Source: Faecalimonas sp. (GTDB lineage: Bacteria > Bacillota_A > Clostridia > Lachnospirales > Lachnospiraceae). Taken from it: a stretch of 8,590 bases of DNA. The stretch covers positions 1 through 8,590 of the forward strand of contig JAPFCT010000381.1 of assembly GCA_026169575.1 (NCBI GenBank), written 5' to 3'. The notes under the pieces were generated by a model, which had not been told where the DNA came from, ran no database searches, and worked only from the letters and a program-made list of their open reading frames with translations. Below, one piece after another: positions 6,250-8,590 of the stretch; position 1 is the stretch's first letter; each line of letters opens with the position of its first letter. Made by a program: the position numbers and the translations under genes.

Positions 6250-8391
6250 TTATTTCTTCTTCTGAATTTTTGTTCTCATAATGTACCAGAGTGCACCTGT
6301 GATCGTAACGGAAGAGAATGTTCCTCCCACGATACCGACCATCAGCGGCGCTGCAAATTCTTTTACCGAACTTACTCCGAGAATAAAGAGTACAACGACC
6401 ATGACAAATGTTGTAAAGTTTGTATAGATACTTCTTGTCAGCGTCTCAGAAATACAACGGTTGACAAGGGTTGCCAGATCCTCGTTTCTCTTCTGTACCT
6501 TCAGTTCCTCACGGATTCGGTCAAAGATAACGATCGTTGAGTTGATCGAATATCCGACCATCGTCAGGATACACGCGATAAAGGTATTTCCGACAGAAAT
6601 TCTTGCCACTCCATAGAAGACTACAACGAACAGCACGTCATTTAACAGCGCGATCACTGCACTTGTCGCAAAGCGGACATCTTTGAAGCGGAACCAGATA
6701 TACAGAAGCATACATGCTGTCGCGATCAGAAGTGCAACCACTGCGTCACTTCTCATCTCAGAACTTACGGTAGAACTGATATTTTCTGAAGTGATCAGAC
6801 TTTCATCCACACCGAAGTTGTCTACCATCGCCTTGTTAAATGCCTCACGTTCCTCTAAGTCAAGACTTCTTGTCTTGATGATGACTGCGTTAGAACCGTC
6901 GACTTTCTGTGTCTGTACATTCGCATCTTTTGTGATCTTCTCCACAACCGGAACTACCTTGGAGTCAATCTCTTTGATCGAGTAATCTTCCTTGAATGTC
7001 ACGTTTGTAGATGTACCTCCCATGAATTCCAGACTGTACTTAAACGCACCCTGCCCTTTTGCCGCATGGTAACCCATGATGCCAAGTCCGCCGAGGATGA
7101 TCACTCCGGAGATTGCAAAGCAGATTGCTTTCTTTCCGAGGAAATTGCGGACTTTCGTTGTCTTCTTCGCTCCATAGAACTTCACATCCCTAAAGCCGAT
7201 CGCATACAGCGAGAAGATAATGATCCTTGTAACGAAAAGCGCTGTGAACATCGATACGACAACACCAAGCGCCAGTGTCTGTGCAAATCCTTTGACACTT
7301 CCGGTTCCTTTTAATCCAAGTACAAGCGCCGCGATCAGTGTTGTGATATTTCCATCGATGATCGCAGACAGTGCTTTCTTAAATCCGATGCGGAGCGCTG
7401 ATTTCACTGCTCTTCCTGCTGCAAGCTCTTCTCTGACTCTCGCAAAGATAATTACGTTTGCATCGACCGCCATACCGATAGAAAGCACGATACCTGCGAT
7501 ACCTGGCAATGTCAGCGTAATGTTAAATGCATTTAAAAGTACCAGTGTCAGACCCGTATAAATGATCAGGGCAATGCTGGATGCAAATCCCGGAAGCAGA
7601 TATACGATACACATAAACACAAGCACGATCGCAAGTCCGATTGCTCCTGCAAGAAGGCTGGTACTGATCGCCTCCTCGCCAAGCTGTGCTCCGACTACAT
7701 TGGAACGGAGTTCTTCCAGCTCTAACTGAAGTCCTCCGATCCGGATTGTAGATGCCAGATTTTCTGCCTCTTCATAAGAAGCCATTCCGTCAATATACGC
7801 CTGCCCGCCATCGATCTCAGACTGTACGACCGGATTGCTGATCGTCTTACCGTCATAGACGATCGCGATCTGTTTTCCAAGATTTTCTGCTGTCGCCTTG
7901 GCAAACTTATCTGTACCGTCCTTTGTGAGGATCAGTTCCACAATGTACTCTTTGTTGTTCATCTCATCCTGTGTTGTCTTTGCGGAAGCTGTCTTGACAT
8001 CGGTTCCTTCTAAGACAACATTTCCTTCTGAATCCTGAAATTCCAGTGATCCTGGTTTTCCAAGTTCATCAAGGATCTTATTTGCATCTGTCACGCCCGG
8101 GATCTCGATGTTGATCCGGTCGTCACCTTCCTGATAGACTGTCGCCTCTGTACTGTACTGCTCCACACGCTTCTGCAGCTTGTAGATCGTATCACTCATC
8201 TGCTCCTCGGTAGGATTCTTATCCTTCGCCTGATAAGTAATACTCACACCGCCGGCAAGATCCAGTCCCAGTGTGATGTTCTTTGCGGAACCGATCTTTC
8301 CCTTTCCGAATCCGACGATCGTCGTAAATCCGAGCAAAATGATCAGAAGTGTAGTCGCGATCAGGCTCCATACTCCTCTTGATTTCTTCAT
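6250..8391 (-). CDS. secDF: Fused protein-export membrane protein SecDF
   Basis: RND-family membrane protein that uses the proton gradient to help pull proteins through SecYEG after SecA action. It is 713 residues and joins the SecD and SecF halves in one chain, as in Bacillus SecDF (~740). The expected 12 membrane segments are visible: one near 8-28, five at about 246-396, one near 421-440, and five at about 550-704. The first extracytoplasmic domain starts with 'GLDLAGG' (42-48) and is short compared with E. coli SecD. The second follows 'SLEFMGG' (453-459), the SecF form of that motif. TM4 keeps the proton-relay Asp in 'GMAVDANV' (D310), and 'TLTRS' (R653) remains in the SecF half. In TM10, 'GYSINST' has Ser618 where the family usually has Asp or Glu. 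The start at 8391 follows AAGGT and AGGA, and scfB ends 20 bases upstream, indicating one operon. The identification is firm. Confidence 0.96.
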   Translation of the reverse strand: MKKSRGVWSLIATTLLIILLGFTTIVGFGKGKIGSAKNITLGLDLAGGVSITYQAKDKNPTEEQMSDTIYKLQKRVEQYSTEATVYQEGDDRINIEIPGVTDANKILDELGKPGSLEFQDSEGNVVLEGTDVKTASAKTTQDEMNNKEYIVELILTKDGTDKFAKATAENLGKQIAIVYDGKTISNPVVQSEIDGGQAYIDGMASYEEAENLASTIRIGGLQLELEELRSNVVGAQLGEEAISTSLLAGAIGLAIVLVFMCIVYLLPGFASSIALIIYTGLTLVLLNAFNITLTLPGIAGIVLSIGMAVDANVIIFARVREELAAGRAVKSALRIGFKKALSAIIDGNITTLIAALVLGLKGTGSVKGFAQTLALGVVVSMFTALFVTRIIIFSLYAIGFRDVKFYGAKKTTKVRNFLGKKAICFAISGVIILGGLGIMGYHAAKGQGAFKYSLEFMGGTSTNVTFKEDYSIKEIDSKVVPVVEKITKDANVQTQKVDGSNAVIIKTRSLDLEEREAFNKAMVDNFGVDESLITSENISSTVSSEMRSDAVVALLIATACMLLYIWFRFKDVRFATSAVIALLNDVLFVVVFYGVARISVGNTFIACILTMVGYSINSTIVIFDRIREELKVQKRNEDLATLVNRCISETLTRSIYTNFTTFVMVVVLFILGVSSVKEFAAPLMVGIVGGTFSSVTITGALWYIMRTKIQKKK

Positions 8392-8411
8392 GTCCTGTTA
8401 CCTTCTTTCCC

Positions 8412-8590
8412 TTACTCTGCCAGTGCTGCCTTCATCATGATCGCACATTCCACACGCTTTCTTTCCATCTCACATCCGATATCATATGTGTCGTGGATCG
8501 ATCCGTGGAATTTATGCGAATTTGCCATACAGCCTCCGCTGCAGTAAAACTTCGCGAAACAGTTCTTGCATTTTTCTTTGGAATATACAC
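8412..8590 (-). CDS. scfB: 3' end of SCIFF-peptide radical SAM maturase (SPASM domain)
   Basis: Last 58 codons and TAA stop of a gene that enters from the right edge. The tail contains C-X2-C-X5-C-X3-C (CKNCFAKFYCSGGC) followed 18 residues later by another Cys (in 'DIGCE'). This is exactly the C-terminal part of a SPASM domain, which binds auxiliary [4Fe-4S] clusters in peptide-modifying radical SAM enzymes. In Clostridia the SPASM enzyme encoded beside secD/secF is the maturase ScfB, which forms thioether bonds in the Cys-rich SCIFF peptide (ScfA). The ending 'HGSIHDTYDIGCEMERKRVECA' is consistent with ScfB as I remember it. The catalytic CxxxCxxC domain and scfA would lie further right. SPASM identity is strong; the specific ScfB name rests on context and recall. 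Confidence 0.82.
   Translation of the reverse strand, partial: VYSKEKCKNCFAKFYCSGGCMANSHKFHGSIHDTYDIGCEMERKRVECAIMMKAALAE

Noticed and set aside
1..8590. tRNA, rRNA, CRISPR array, insertion sequence or prophage
   Set aside because: No regularly spaced repeats, cloverleaf-like segments, transposase motifs or integration sites were seen; nearly all of the window is filled by intact housekeeping genes.

Overview
The window is an ordinary chromosomal stretch from a low-to-mid GC anaerobic Firmicute. The gene order and protein signatures point to class Clostridia, most likely family Lachnospiraceae. The supporting signs are a SPASM-type SCIFF-peptide maturase next to secDF, a RecJ with the clostridial 'HESLAGIIAGR' motif, a bifunctional Rel and a HemZ-type radical SAM protein. 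I cannot name the genus.

All six recognisable genes lie on the minus strand and are read from right to left: the 3' end of scfB (8590-8412), secDF (8391-6250), recJ (6191-4476), relA (4397-2094), a glyoxalase II-like metallo-beta-lactamase-fold hydrolase (2084-1461), and the 5' part of hemZ (1210-1). The two end genes run off the window. Spacers are short (20, 58, 78 and 9 bp) except for about 250 bp before hemZ.

The transcription punctuation splits the row. scfB-secDF look co-transcribed and end at a clear 15-bp GU-containing terminator hairpin just before recJ. relA has a good extended -10 promoter right behind recJ and drives relA plus the hydrolase. A probable terminator and an inverted repeat separate the hydrolase from hemZ.

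The genes serve different jobs: peptide maturation and protein export (scfB, secDF), DNA repair (recJ), the stringent response (relA), probable thioester or aldehyde detoxification (the hydrolase) and a porphyrin-type radical SAM reaction (hemZ). The neighbourhood resembles the widely conserved Firmicute secDF-recJ-apt-relA-dtd block, but apt and dtd are missing from their usual places.

I see no mobile element, CRISPR array, RNA gene or phage sequence, and no undescribed multi-gene system. The points most worth checking are substitutions at normally acidic positions in both halves of SecDF, the SCIFF-maturase/SecDF linkage, the loss of apt and dtd, and the structured 250-bp gap before hemZ.
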